Assembly (NCBI RefSeq): GCF_904848665.1
Contig: NZ_CAJHCQ010000014.1
Span: forward strand, 1 to 64,000
Direction of reading: 5' to 3'
From: Paraburkholderia hiiakae
GTDB taxonomy: Bacteria > Pseudomonadota > Gammaproteobacteria > Burkholderiales > Burkholderiaceae
Length of the DNA stretch: 64,000 bases
The position numbers and the translations under genes are program-made. Positions 54,874 to 63,730 of the stretch are shown in pieces (position 1 is the first letter of the stretch; every line of letters starts with the position of its first letter). Below the pieces are notes generated by a model. It had not been told where the DNA came from. It was given only the letters and a program-made list of their open reading frames with translations, and did no database searches.

Positions 54874-56241
54874 ATGAATCAAGCCCGCGGGCGATATGCG
54901 GGATCCCGCGACAGCGTCCAACGCCAACCTCGCCACGAAAAGAAATCTCAGCCCAACCGGCCGAAACAATCGTATGTGAAGGCGCCTGCGCAGGACTCCG
55001 CCCAGACCGCCTCCATTTTCAAGATACGGTCGTTCCAGTTTCTGGTCGATTCGGTAGGCGCAGAGAATATTGCCATCGCACTTGAATCCAGCATGACGCG
55101 CGTGGCCGAACTGTTGAAGGGCGAGAGGTTCACACCCGAGACCGCCTTTCATATGGAAACTACGCTCGGCCTGCCGCATGGCTTTTTTGACCAGCCCAAT
55201 CCTGGGCTCACAGCCGAGACCATCGCCCGGCTGAAGTCGCCACTCGACCTTATTCAAGCCGACGATGGACCAGACGCGGCGCCCGAAGCACTTGAGCCGG
55301 CTTCTGCCCTGAGCGTCGACCCGCAACCATCTCTTAAAAACAGTTTGTCCGAGGAAGCACAAATGCCCAGGAAAGCAACTGGCGGTACGTCCAAAGCCGT
55401 CAAGAATACTCCGGGCGTAGCGGCCGGAACCCAGACGCAGCGAAAATCTTCGCGCGCAAAAGACAGGACGTCTCCTGAAACGGCCCAGCAGCAGTCGCTG
55501 GCTCTGAACGATGGCGCCGACGTAGAAAACATCCGACGCGCCAACCTCCACGTTCTCACGAGTCGCAACGGATCGAAAGCAAGACTGGGTGTGGTTATGG
55601 AGTTGAGTGGCTCCAACATGGCCCACCGGCTGCATGGCAAGAAGCGCCTGGACGCTGTCGAGGCAAACCGGTTCACGGAACGGCTTGGCTTGCCCGCTGG
55701 CTGGCTCGACACCCCGCGCTCTGAAGCCGATATTCCAGCGTCGGTGTCGCGCATGCTTGCGCCTGCTTCGCGCGGACGCGCAGCCGCTCGACTACCCGAA
55801 CCAGTTGCGTCCGCAACAAACGATGACGTGGTAGTGAAACCCGCCGGCGCGAAGACGCGTACGCAGCGCACGCGGGCGGCCGATCCGGAAAGCAGGTCAT
55901 CTGTTTCGGCGGATGTCGCCGCAGAAAAAGAGACGAACGTTGTCGGCCCGCAAGATCACGCAAATGGTTTTTCCGCCGACGTTACCGGTCACCGGCCTGA
56001 AGAAAGTAATGACGGGGCCCCGGCAGCTACACCGGCAACCCCAGAGTCGTTCGCCGCGTCCGCAGTACAGCAGCGAAACCCGGCGGCGCTCGCGCCCGCT
56101 TCCGCGACGAGCCTGGACAATCTTCACGGCATTGAGCCAATAGCGGAAGCGTTGCTCAAGACGCTGGCAGGCAAGGCACGCACGGGTCGCCTGGACGAAC
56201 TGAAAGCGCTGGAACTGCTCCAGCAGGCGATCCTGCTATGA
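54874..56241 (+). CDS. Protein with two degenerate HTH-like domains
   Basis: 455 residues from ATG at 54874, with GGAG nine bases upstream. A basic N-terminus (1-45) is followed by a helical domain about 50-115 (FLVDSVGAENIAIALESSM, RVAELLKGERFTPETAFHM, ETTLGLPHGFFDQPN). A second copy at about 225-290 reads SRNGSKARLGVVMELSGSNM, AHRLHGKKRLDAVEANRF, TERLGLPAGWLDTPR. Both resemble Cro/XRE-type helix-turn-helix domains. Long Ala/Pro/Ser-rich linkers separate them and lead to a short C-terminal helix (IEPIAEALLKTLAGKARTGR). Probably DNA binding. No close family recognised. Confidence 0.75.
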   Translation: MNQARGRYAGSRDSVQRQPRHEKKSQPNRPKQSYVKAPAQDSAQTASIFKIRSFQFLVDSVGAENIAIALESSMTRVAELLKGERFTPETAFHMETTLGLPHGFFDQPNPGLTAETIARLKSPLDLIQADDGPDAAPEALEPASALSVDPQPSLKNSLSEEAQMPRKATGGTSKAVKNTPGVAAGTQTQRKSSRAKDRTSPETAQQQSLALNDGADVENIRRANLHVLTSRNGSKARLGVVMELSGSNMAHRLHGKKRLDAVEANRFTERLGLPAGWLDTPRSEADIPASVSRMLAPASRGRAAARLPEPVASATNDDVVVKPAGAKTRTQRTRAADPESRSSVSADVAAEKETNVVGPQDHANGFSADVTGHRPEESNDGAPAATPATPESFAASAVQQRNPAALAPASATSLDNLHGIEPIAEALLKTLAGKARTGRLDELKALELLQQAILL

Positions 56242-56331
56242 GCCGGTAGTAGCGCGCCAGGCCCCTCGCGCCATGACGCATAAAGCGCATCGAGGTGACC
56301 GGGTCCCGGTACGCAAAAAAATACGCCGTGT

Positions 56332-56400
56332 CAGGTCGACCTGCCACCGACCTGCATCGCCAGGTTGACCGGAGAGGTCAGTCACCTGACGCTGCCGGGA
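56332..56400. repeat. Cluster of palindromic GGTCGACC-type words
   Basis: CAGGTCGACCTG (56332-56343) is a perfect palindrome; CAGGTTGACC (56361-56370) and GTCAGTCACCTGAC (56379-56392) repeat parts of it. The cluster lies between convergent genes, so an operator is less likely than a transcription-ending or folded RNA structure. Confidence 0.35.
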
Positions 56401-56488
56401 TGGCGGAGACTGGATTTTCTCCCGGGTTTCCCTGGGCATACTGAACAGCGTGTGCCAGGCTATCCGCGGCGCGAAGTTCGCGTACCGT

Positions 56489-56809
56489 TCAATGGAGTCT
56501 GGACGTGTGACGACGGCGGGCAGTTGCCAGAAGCGGATTCTCGTCGGCTTCGGCGTCGCCCGATGGCGCACCGCCATCCGCAATGACGACGTGGACGTCC
56601 TGCGCGAAGGCATCTTCCAGACAGCTGCGCGCGCGTGCAACGCATTCATCAGCCGGCGCGTCGCCTGCACTCGCGGCGGCCTGGGCGGTCGCTTTCGCGG
56701 CCAGGCCAAACGCGGCGACTATCTCTTCCCATGTCAGTCCGGTCGTCATCGCTTCCTGCACGAGCTTGCCCGCGATAACGCCGATCCTTGCCTTCTGTTC
56801 ATCGTCCAT
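56489..56809 (-). CDS. Hypothetical helical protein
   Basis: 106 residues from ATG at 56809, with GGGAG about nine bases upstream. Reads MDDEQKARIGVIAGKLVQEA, MTTGLTWEEIVAAFGLAAKA and ECVARARSCLEDAFAQDVHV. Predicted to be all helical in the first 70 residues, cytoplasmic. Not recognised. Confidence 0.6.
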   Translation of the reverse strand: MDDEQKARIGVIAGKLVQEAMTTGLTWEEIVAAFGLAAKATAQAAASAGDAPADECVARARSCLEDAFAQDVHVVIADGGAPSGDAEADENPLLATARRRHTSRLH

Positions 56810-56996
56810 TGTTTTTTGCTCCCGCAATGCTTCCTGCTGCGCACCTGTGGCATTACGCGCCCCGTTTCCGCTGGTCAGGCGGGAGCGTCGCGCGCGGCTG
56901 AGGCTGACAGCACGGCTCTACCATCCGCTCACCTACCGTCGCCTCATTCCATTCTTCCCATGCCCGGTGAAGGAGGAAGTCAGCTGCCGCGTAGCA

Positions 56997-57365
56997 CTAC
57001 TGGAAGGACATCTCGAGCGATACGCCCGAGTAGTTGGCCCGCGGCGCCATCTGACGGCCGGGTCCCTTTTCAAAATGGATCAGCCCATACTGCTCAAGTG
57101 TCTTCAAGGTCCTCGACAGGTTCGACTTTGCCCTTCCCGTTCTGAGCGCGAGCTCGTTGACAGATTCGGGCTCCGTTTGCGCAATCAGCGCAAGGAGGGC
57201 ACGGTTCTTCTCGGACAGGACCTGCGACAGGCTTTCGATGGACTGAAACCAGACCTTGGGTTCGTCCGCAGAGGGCTTGTATTCGCCTCGCGCGATCGCC
57301 ATCGTCCTGGCCTTGTACTGCTCCAGCGACGCAATGCCGACTTTCAACGTGGTCGTGCTGGTCAT
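56997..57365 (-). CDS. HVO_A0114-type winged-helix DNA-binding antitoxin
   Basis: 122 residues from ATG at 57365, with AGGAG eight bases upstream. The first 60 residues form a helical region (KVGIASLEQYKARTMAIARG). The C-terminal winged helix reads SEKNRALLALIAQTEPESVN, ELALRTGRAKSNLSRTLKTL and YGLIHFEKGPG. This family is known as the regulator partner of DUF6516 proteins. Starts one base after the DUF6516 stop. Confidence 0.8.
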   Translation of the reverse strand: MTSTTTLKVGIASLEQYKARTMAIARGEYKPSADEPKVWFQSIESLSQVLSEKNRALLALIAQTEPESVNELALRTGRAKSNLSRTLKTLEQYGLIHFEKGPGRQMAPRANYSGVSLEMSFQ

Positions 57366-57366
57366 C

Positions 57367-57729
57367 TTAATGGCTCCTTTCCTGCAGAAGGGCTTCAACT
57401 GCGGCCCAGAAATCTTCGAGCAACCCGGCGGCATCGAAATACTCGTAGAAGCGTATGCGCTCGCCCGAGTGTCGGTGATCGTACTCGATCCTTGTTCGTG
57501 CGCCTGGCCCCGATCCTTCCGTGACCGGGTGAGCATTGTCGAAGCCGAGAAGACGCTCGCCGTGCTCGTCATGCAAGGTCAGGGAGTATCTAAGTCCATG
57601 AGGGCGTTCAGGCGATACATCGACCTGTTTCACCTCAAACTTGACCCAGAACTTTCCTGCCCCGTCGACTACGAACACCTCTCCATCAAGCGGCAGGAGG
57701 GTGTCCAGGCTGAAGTCTTTTTTGGTCAT
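57367..57729 (-). CDS. DUF6516-family putative toxin
   Basis: 120 residues from ATG at 57729 (57744 is an alternative). Family pattern: LLPLDGEVFVVDGAGKFWVK, LRYSLTLHDEHGERLLGFDN AH, YDHRHSGERIRFYEYFDAAG and LLEDFWAAVEAL. The family is paired with HVO_A0114-type regulators in toxin-antitoxin-like operons. The mode of action is not fixed by sequence. Confidence 0.78.
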   Translation of the reverse strand: MTKKDFSLDTLLPLDGEVFVVDGAGKFWVKFEVKQVDVSPERPHGLRYSLTLHDEHGERLLGFDNAHPVTEGSGPGARTRIEYDHRHSGERIRFYEYFDAAGLLEDFWAAVEALLQERSH

Positions 57730-58054
57730 ACCGGATGTTATCATCGAATCATAACTAAGTACAGACGCCAACGCCTCCTGTCTGCCCCACACGCCCGCTC
57801 TTGCACGCCTGTACCGATGGCGCAGGGATGCGGATACCGCCGCGAGGCGCGGCCTGGAGAGAGGATGCGCAGACCGTTAGTCGCGTTTTTATCGCGTGAC
57901 CGAAGAAGCTGTGGCCCGATCATCGAGGGACGGCCAACAAAAATGGGGACGACCGGCGCTACAACGACAAGTTTTGACGGATGCTCTTGCCCCCGGGCCA
58001 AGCGCCCCAATATTCAGACCCGAAATCCATTCGTCCATTCGTCAGCTGTCGAAC
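57730..58054. other. Intergenic region between the DUF6516 module and the next gene
   Basis: Divergent promoter region of about 325 bases. No operator palindrome was as clear as those of the other two toxin-antitoxin modules. Confidence 0.35.
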
Positions 58055-58531
58055 ATGTCAAGCAAAAACTATCGATCCTCGCGTCGGCCGTCTGCGGGTG
58101 CACATGCAAGGTCGCTCTTTCTCCCCATGCCCCGCAGGGAAGCCTCGGATCTCGCGTTGCGTGCACGGATCGCACTTGAGCGCCTACGCACCGGTGAAGC
58201 AGACCGACCACTGATCAATCTCGTCTCGCAGGTCGTCATCGTCGCGAGCTTCATCACCCGGGCGGGACACGGGAAGCTCGATATCGGAGAGATTGAGTGT
58301 GTCGAGCGTGGACTCGGAGAAGTGCTCGCCGAGGCAGACCGCACCGGAGTGTGGAATGTGCCCGAATCGTTGATCGAGGGCCTCACCGCCGTAATAAATG
58401 AGTACGATCGCCAGCTCTGCGTGACGAGGATGGAGATCGTCGTCCGCGCGAGTGATCACCTTGGGAAACTCGTTGATCTGGCCGCGCGTGATACCCGCGC
58501 CGACGACAGCCACCTTCAGGTCGCACGGTAG
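58055..58531 (+). CDS. Hypothetical protein
   Basis: 158 residues from ATG at 58055; a later ATG at 58127 is an alternative because no ribosome site is strong. After a basic N-terminus (KNYRSSRRPSAGAHARSLFL) comes a helical body: SDLALRARIALERLRTGEAD, INLVSQVVIVASFITRAGHG and DRQLCVTRMEIVVRASDHLG. Gives the impression of a family common in Burkholderia, but I cannot assign a function. Confidence 0.65.
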   Translation: MSSKNYRSSRRPSAGAHARSLFLPMPRREASDLALRARIALERLRTGEADRPLINLVSQVVIVASFITRAGHGKLDIGEIECVERGLGEVLAEADRTGVWNVPESLIEGLTAVINEYDRQLCVTRMEIVVRASDHLGKLVDLAARDTRADDSHLQVAR

Positions 58532-59526
58532 CTCATCAAGTTTTCCATGCCGGCATCACTCATCAGTCAACGCGGCTTGCATTAAAGCTTGCAGGCAGTG
58601 GAAGACACGCGGCATGAGAAAACCGCAAGCAAACGTCATACGGTTAGTTCTCGCCAACCCGACGGTAACCAGTTCCCATAGATGGCGACCAAACCACAGT
58701 GCGTACGCCGCGAAGAAAGAGGCATCGAGAGTGGCGCGCCCTGTTATTGCTCGCGAACGCGCGCAAGCGCTCACAACAGGCAATTCAGCAACGCCCAGCG
58801 GAACGAAGTCAAAGGTATCCCGCGCTACACTGCGTCCACAACCCACGCTCGGACAATGCGCTGCTGGCAACCACGTCCCCGAACGGTAGGGTCGAGAACT
58901 GGCGCGCGCACGTTAGGCTCCGGTGGCAATTCCACTGCTTTCGCAGTGCGCCTCAGTCCGGCTGCCATAGCCACGTTTCCAGCTCCCGCCTCGTCGAACG
59001 CAGCGGGCCGTTTTCCGGCACTACGCTCTCCTGTTTGCTTCATGCCAACGCTTATGGGACCTGTCGTGCTGAGGACGCTTTCGGCGCTGTCTGGTAGCGA
59101 ACCTTGTAGCCGTTGAACAGCTTCAGTTCGTCGTACATCCAGCGTCTATAGGACCTACCTTGCTCCGACGATTTCGCGCCGGGGCGAGGAGGGCTTCTCC
59201 AGTTGCTTAGCGTGTCCTTGTCATCGTGCCATCGCTTCCACCCCGCCGAAGTGAAGTTTCCGTACCAGTCAGATTTCGGCTACTCATGCTGCCTTCGCCC
59301 TTATGTTGGGGGCTCGGCCTTCGGTGTTATCATTTTCGAGGCCACATCGCGTTCACTTTTGTTACGGCCCGATGACTCGCACTCCCCCAAGAGGGAGCTA
59401 GTTGATAGGCTTCAGAGTCTTGGTTTCCCGCCACCCTGCTATCCAAGCTACGGGGCGCCTGACTGTTACCCCGGCAGGACTGACTCCTGCTGAACACGCC
59501 AGCCTTAGCTGGACGCACAACAGAAC
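58532..59526. other. Long region without a supportable gene; possible mobile-DNA remnant
   Basis: About 1 kb. An open plus-strand frame 59203-59493 has odd, Cys/Pro/Ser-rich composition that looks noncoding. On the minus strand near 59040-59130 a short stretch reads DELKLFNGYKVRYQTAPKAS, possibly an old coding remnant. The region may derive from a group II intron or IS, but no diagnostic end was found. Confidence 0.35.
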
Positions 59527-59718
59527 ATGGAAATTCGCGTCGCTTACGAACACAGTCTCGCCACTGCGCCTGAGGAATTCATCGTTCAGGTGCCTTCGCA
59601 GCTCGTGATCGATATTCCAGCGAACGTGCCGCGCGCCCTGTTGCCGGAGTTCATCGCAAACCTGATCGTCGAACGCTCACCAACAATCGGAAAGATTCGC
59701 AATCTCAGGATTCTCTAG
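59527..59718 (+). CDS. Small hypothetical protein (uncertain)
   Basis: 63 residues, MEIRVAYEHSLATAPEEFIV then QVPSQLVIDIPANVPRALLP. Protein-like, with regular strands. No clear ribosome binding site. Function unknown. Confidence 0.4.
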   Translation: MEIRVAYEHSLATAPEEFIVQVPSQLVIDIPANVPRALLPEFIANLIVERSPTIGKIRNLRIL

Positions 59719-59770
59719 CAGGCTTCTTTTGATCGTTGATATCTGGGTTATTGCCCAGCCTCAGCAAAAC

Positions 59771-60115
59771 TCAGAAGAGGCTCTGTTGCCTGATATCGCG
59801 TGCTGGAGGCAATGACGGTTTCTGGCGTCGCGCGCCCGTGCGTCGGCGAATGACACGACGTACATGAGCGATCAGCTCGAAGCTCCCGTTCGCAAAACTG
59901 AGCGTGAGCCTGAACTGCGTCAGTCCATCCGGTCCGATACCGGGCTGCACCCGCAGCGACGCACGCATGTCGAGCCGACGGGCACGGTCCACGAGCTGCG
60001 CGCGGCTCATCCCATTCCATGCGACCGAGATCAGCCGACCAACCGCCGGAGGAACCGCTTCAGGTGGACAGTCAACTGGCAATGCGAGAGATACAAGTTC
60101 AAAACGGTAAGCCAT
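59771..60115 (-). CDS. Hypothetical protein
   Basis: 114 residues. Reads MAYRFELVSLALPVDCPPEA, VPPAVGRLISVAWNGMSRAQ, then a strand-rich TQFRLTLSFANGSFELIAHV and a basic tail. No signal or membrane helix. Upstream ribosome site weak. Not recognised. Confidence 0.6.
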   Translation of the reverse strand: MAYRFELVSLALPVDCPPEAVPPAVGRLISVAWNGMSRAQLVDRARRLDMRASLRVQPGIGPDGLTQFRLTLSFANGSFELIAHVRRVIRRRTGARRQKPSLPPARDIRQQSLF

Positions 60116-60210
60116 TGGCTTGACGGCGCGCGGCCCTAAGTCCGCACTTCCTCACCTACAAACATGGCGCCGCTCTCATGTGAGGTGACGCGCGAAGGGA
60201 CCTGAGTAAT

Positions 60211-60269
60211 CAGTCGTAGCGGGCCGCGAATGCGGCGTGGCCAGCATGTCACCCCGCCAGCTACGACTG
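60211..60269 (-). terminator. Hairpin downstream of the H-NS gene
   Basis: CAGTCGTAGC (60211-60220) and GCTACGACTG (60260-60269) are perfect ten-base arms around an inner GC-rich stem, starting 17 bases after the H-NS stop codon. No T-run follows, so it may stabilise the 3' end or end transcription inefficiently. Confidence 0.5.
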
Positions 60270-60285
60270 GATCGCCCGTTACCGG

Positions 60286-60912
60286 TTACGCTGCTGCGAC
60301 TTCAGGCGTGGCAGCAGCTGCGGCCGGTGCCTTTTTAGCTGCAACCTTGCGCGGCGCCGAAGCCTTTTTCGCGGGTGCTGCGGCCTTGCGTCCACGCGCG
60401 CCCTTTGCCGGAGCCGCCGCTGCACGGCCAGCCTTTTTCGTGGCCACTGCCGTCGTCGCCGCCTTTTTGGCCGCGACACGCTTTACGCTTGCCTTCTTCG
60501 CAGCAGCCTTTTTCGCGGCAGCCTTCTTTGCAGGCGCTGCCTTTGCGTCGGCAGTCTTCGCCGTTGCCCCAGCTTCAATCAGGAATTTCGAACGATCCTT
60601 GACATCGCGAATCCAGAGCGGTGCGAGGCCACGGCCCGACCACGTCGCACCCGTTTTCGGATCCGCGTATTTCGGCGCAACGTGATGCACGACCGCGCCC
60701 GGGGCTTTTGCTGCTGCCTTCGCCAGCGTGGTCCCAGGTTTACGACCGCGTCGTTTTGCAACAAAGCCTTCGATGTCAGCGACAGTCAGTCCGTGCTTGT
60801 GCATCAGGTCACGGATTTTCGTCAGACCCACCGACGACTGCTTTTCGGCAATCGCCACTGCCTGCTTCTGGAGTTTGGCAATTTTCGAGTTGATTGCGTC
60901 CAGGGTAACCAT
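60286..60912 (-). CDS. H-NS family nucleoid protein with histone-like Ala/Lys tail
   Basis: 208 residues. N-terminal oligomerisation helix (MVTLDAINSKIAKLQKQAVA, IAEKQSSVGLTKIRDLMHKH). DNA-binding region about 78-100 with YADPKTGATWSGRGLAPLWI, the GRG hook intact. From about 118 to the end a repeated AAKKAAAKKA type tail resembles histone H1 C-termini, as in several Burkholderia H-NS proteins. It likely silences acquired AT-rich DNA and compacts the chromosome. Confidence 0.95.
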   Translation of the reverse strand: MVTLDAINSKIAKLQKQAVAIAEKQSSVGLTKIRDLMHKHGLTVADIEGFVAKRRGRKPGTTLAKAAAKAPGAVVHHVAPKYADPKTGATWSGRGLAPLWIRDVKDRSKFLIEAGATAKTADAKAAPAKKAAAKKAAAKKASVKRVAAKKAATTAVATKKAGRAAAAPAKGARGRKAAAPAKKASAPRKVAAKKAPAAAAATPEVAAA

Positions 60913-61534
60913 TTCTATTCCTCGCTGTAGGGTTTACCGTTCATGCGATCCTGGAACTTCCCTGGCTAATTTCCCAGGCACTTCGAAGTTCGGTCTGCCC
61001 GTCAGAATTGACGCCATCGTCGCGGTCGTGATTATGACTTTATCAGTACGCTCGTGCAAATTGAAAGCACAGCGCGCAACGGTTTGAATGTCTCTGGAGT
61101 TCAGGAATAGATGCACGCCCGATGTTGCCTGTGCGTCCCGCAACGCTGCCTTTTCTTTATTTGAATGCTAATGCGCCGCAAAATGGCTTTCTCTCTATAA
61201 CCAGACATGTACCCGGTATCGTTGGTCGGGGAAGTATGGGTCTTGAGTCAGCGATGGGCCTGTTCATCCCGCACGATGAATCGCGAACGCAACAAAAGAA
61301 GACTCAACGTGCGCAAGCAAACCTGGTGTCGCGCATAGGTTGTTTTATACTGCTTTCATGACGGTCGCCAGCCGCGGCGCCTCCCGCGCGCCGCTCCCAG
61401 CAAAACATGATTTAACCATGCTCCACCCTCTTCGCTGCCTCGGCATGGGCAGCGTTGGGTCGCGTGGTGTCCTGGCGGCACGCGATTTGCAATCACCTGC
61501 CAAACGACAGATTGTTGCGCGGAGAATACACCAG
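60913..61534. other. Intergenic region between two H-NS family genes
   Basis: Divergent promoter region of about 620 bases, with AT-rich parts near 61020-61200 that could bind H-NS. No gene supported. Confidence 0.4.
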
Positions 61535-61876
61535 ATGGATGAGAGAAAACGCGAAAGCATCGTGGCCTGGCTGCGACGACGGATGGCCGAATTTGGAATC
61601 GAACCGGAAGACATTGCTACTTCAATTGCAGCCGATCAGGAGCGTTTGCAGGCAGTGCGTTTCCGCGACGCTTCGGGCAACGCATGGGACGGCAAAGGCG
61701 TTCCGCCACAATGGGTGGTTCAGGCAATCAGTGCCGGCCAATCTCTTGAGCATTTCGCAATTGACGGCGCGTCGAATCGCGACCCGGGCAAACGCACCGG
61801 CGCCGACTGGCGCAATGACCCGTTTGCCGGCACCAGACTGGCAACTGTCAGTGCGGAGAGCGTTGGGACGGCCTGA
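61535..61876 (+). CDS. Small H-NS-like DNA-binding protein
   Basis: 113 residues from ATG at 61535, with GGAG ten bases upstream. A short helix (MDERKRESIVAWLRRRMAEF) is followed by the H-NS-type C-terminal pattern FRDASGNAWDGKGVPPQWVV and SAGQSLEHFAIDG, where GKG takes the place of GRG. The oligomerisation part is short, so it may act as a modulator or competitor of the larger H-NS protein. Divergent from it. Confidence 0.8.
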   Translation: MDERKRESIVAWLRRRMAEFGIEPEDIATSIAADQERLQAVRFRDASGNAWDGKGVPPQWVVQAISAGQSLEHFAIDGASNRDPGKRTGADWRNDPFAGTRLATVSAESVGTA

Positions 61877-62188
61877 GAGCGCAATGAAAGCAGCACCCCC
61901 CGCCGTCGAACGCAGGCTTTCAGGTTCAGGTCGTGAAGCGACGCCTGGCATCCAGTCGACGCAACAGACCCTGACGGCCGCCGCGCCACTCAGGCAGGAT
62001 CTCCAGATTGTAGTGAGCGCGCGATCGGCCTCGCACCACGCAACGTTCGTCGCTTTGTTCAGCGTCGTTAATCCGGCCAGATCTCCACGGGCACCGGCCT
62101 GCCCCCAAGGTTTGAAGTCATCCGCGGAAATCCGGCAGGTCACGATTATGCCGACTGCTAGAATGGCTGCCTTTTTCAGGGGAGTTAA
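61877..62188. other. Intergenic region, nothing recognised
   Basis: About 310 bases. A minus-strand open frame crossing 61622-62143 is antisense to the H-NS-like gene and has no support. Confidence 0.4.
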
Positions 62189-62503
62189 ATGTCCTGGTTC
62201 ATCTACGAAGTGCCCGAATACAACGAAGACGGGGCGCGCATCGAACCCTTCACCGACCTGCGTAGCCGTGTCCTGAAAGTAAGTGGGCAGGCTATGGCTG
62301 ACGAACTGGAAAGCGTCCGCGAGAACGCCGCATCGACGGCGGACACGCCCTCGCGCCCGCTACGCGCCGCAGAGAATCCCCACGTATTCCCGATTCCTTA
62401 TACCGACTCAATGATCCTGGTCGGGTTTATCTTCGAACTGAAGCGCGAGTCCCGGCAACTGGTGGTGTCACCCGTGGAAATGCCCTGGCTCAAAGACGCG
62501 TAG
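62189..62503 (+). CDS. Hypothetical protein
   Basis: 104 residues from ATG at 62189, with AGGGGAG upstream. Reads SWFIYEVPEYNEDGARIEPF, DLRSRVLKVSGQAMADELES, then VFPIPYTDSMILVGFIFELK. Not recognised. The stop (TAG at 62501) is followed in the same frame by 85 further codons with protein character. Confidence 0.6.
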   Translation: MSWFIYEVPEYNEDGARIEPFTDLRSRVLKVSGQAMADELESVRENAASTADTPSRPLRAAENPHVFPIPYTDSMILVGFIFELKRESRQLVVSPVEMPWLKDA

Positions 62504-62566
62504 AAAGCGGGACGACCGAATCCACTCCAAAGCTGCGAGGCAGACTACCCTCCAGGCGGCGACCTC

Positions 62567-62761
62567 GTGCTTAAGCGCGCCTTCGATGAAGACCGCCATC
62601 TGCAGATGTGTCCGGTTCAATTCTCTGCGCAGTGCGGAGACATTTTCTTCATCCCTGGAAACCTCGACCGCATGCACGCAGTCACGCAACTGCCGGACGA
62701 AGAAGCCACACTGGGCATTTGCGCCGTCCGTCCGGTTGCGATGCGTCCTGCGCCGGGATAG
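62567..62761 (+). CDS. Small hypothetical protein (uncertain)
   Basis: 64 residues from GTG at 62567. Reads LKRAFDEDRHLQMCPVQFSA, QCGDIFFIPGNLDRMHAVTQ. It is in the same frame as the preceding gene, after its TAG stop, so it could also be a read-through extension. An AGGCGG lies upstream of the GTG. Weak evidence. Confidence 0.3.
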   Translation: MLKRAFDEDRHLQMCPVQFSAQCGDIFFIPGNLDRMHAVTQLPDEEATLGICAVRPVAMRPAPG

Positions 62762-62796
62762 CCGGGACGAGGGTCACTCGCGTCAGACGATCGAGA

Positions 62797-63264
62797 TTAC
62801 CTGTCGCCCAGGATAGCCCGGATCCTCGGATCGTATGGCACTCTCAGTGCCTCCGCGATAGTCGCTGAGGCAGCGCCGGGATGAAGAGAATTGAAAAGAT
62901 AGTTGTACGAACGAGGAAGTATTGCACTCGGAACCTTGAGGAGCAGCTCCTGCCCTCCCGCCAGCCATTCGCTGCCGGCGGCCTGTGTCCAGTCCGCGTT
63001 CTCGCGCCAGTCGTCGGGGATGACGTTCGCCGTGAGTTCTGCCATCGCAACGTCCCCGGTAATCTCCACGCGCAGCAGTTGATAGTTATCTGGCAACGCC
63101 TGCGGAGACCCGAATTCGTGGTGCACCATCGTCTCAAGCAGCGCGAGCGCGGGGTTTTCCGCCAGATAGACGACCGGCTGCCCCCGATGATGCCACCGGC
63201 CGGGCGCCCTCAATCCGCCGATTCCCCGAAGGTCCGCGTAGTTGCTTATCCTCCAGAACTCCAT
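62797..63264 (-). CDS. RES-domain toxin
   Basis: 155 residues. Family pattern: FWRISNYADLRG, GGLRAPGRWHHRGQPVVYLA, ENPALALLETMVH, then LLRVEITGD and YNYLFNSLHP. RES toxins degrade NAD+ and are paired with Xre/MbcA-type antitoxins. The ATG overlaps the antitoxin stop by one base (TGATG). Confidence 0.92.
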   Translation of the reverse strand: MEFWRISNYADLRGIGGLRAPGRWHHRGQPVVYLAENPALALLETMVHHEFGSPQALPDNYQLLRVEITGDVAMAELTANVIPDDWRENADWTQAAGSEWLAGGQELLLKVPSAILPRSYNYLFNSLHPGAASATIAEALRVPYDPRIRAILGDR

Positions 63265-63719
63265 CAGGCGAAGTATCCCTCGTCGATCTGAACCAGGGTG
63301 TCCTCAACAAGCCGTGCACCGTGCTCAGTCGATGCCATCTCGAGCGGCGTTTTCCCGGCGAATCGCTCCTTCTTTCCTCGAAGCCAGTTCATGGCCTTTT
63401 CCGGGTTTCCAAACACCGTCTCCGCCTGTGCAACGATCCTGGCGAGGCGGATGGCCTTGTCCGACTCGTCGGTCGAGAGCCGCTCGCCATTCTGACGACG
63501 ATGCGAGAGCGTCCGGCGAGGAATGATGAAGAGCAGCTCGTCGGCCTTGAGTCCATGCTCGCCGAGACGGTCGATCACGTCCACGCCGACGCGCTCGGTC
63601 GCCAGCGCGGCAAGATCGCTCCCGGACCGGATGTGGGCCTGGAGCAGATCGCCCAGCAGCGAGAATTCGGTATGGCGCGGGTTGACGCGCCCAGTGGGTC
63701 GGTATTCAACAGTGGCCAT
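63264..63719 (-). CDS. MbcA/ParS/Xre-type antitoxin
   Basis: 151 residues from ATG at 63719, with GGAGAG upstream. The N-terminal half is an Xre-like helical domain (LIRSG-type segments, RVGVDVIDRLGEHGLKADEL, FIIPRRTLSHRRQNGERLS). The C-terminal half is the DUF2384-type toxin-binding domain (LARIVAQAETVFGNPEKAMN, WLRGKKERFAGKTPLEMAST). It neutralises the RES toxin and probably represses the operon. Confidence 0.92.
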   Translation of the reverse strand: MATVEYRPTGRVNPRHTEFSLLGDLLQAHIRSGSDLAALATERVGVDVIDRLGEHGLKADELLFIIPRRTLSHRRQNGERLSTDESDKAIRLARIVAQAETVFGNPEKAMNWLRGKKERFAGKTPLEMASTEHGARLVEDTLVQIDEGYFA

Positions 63720-63730
63720 GGTCTCTCCGA

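Noticed and set aside
59203..59493. 96-codon plus-strand frame
   Set aside because: Cys/Pro/Ser-rich, no ribosome site, no strand or helix pattern; it looks like noncoding mobile-element DNA.
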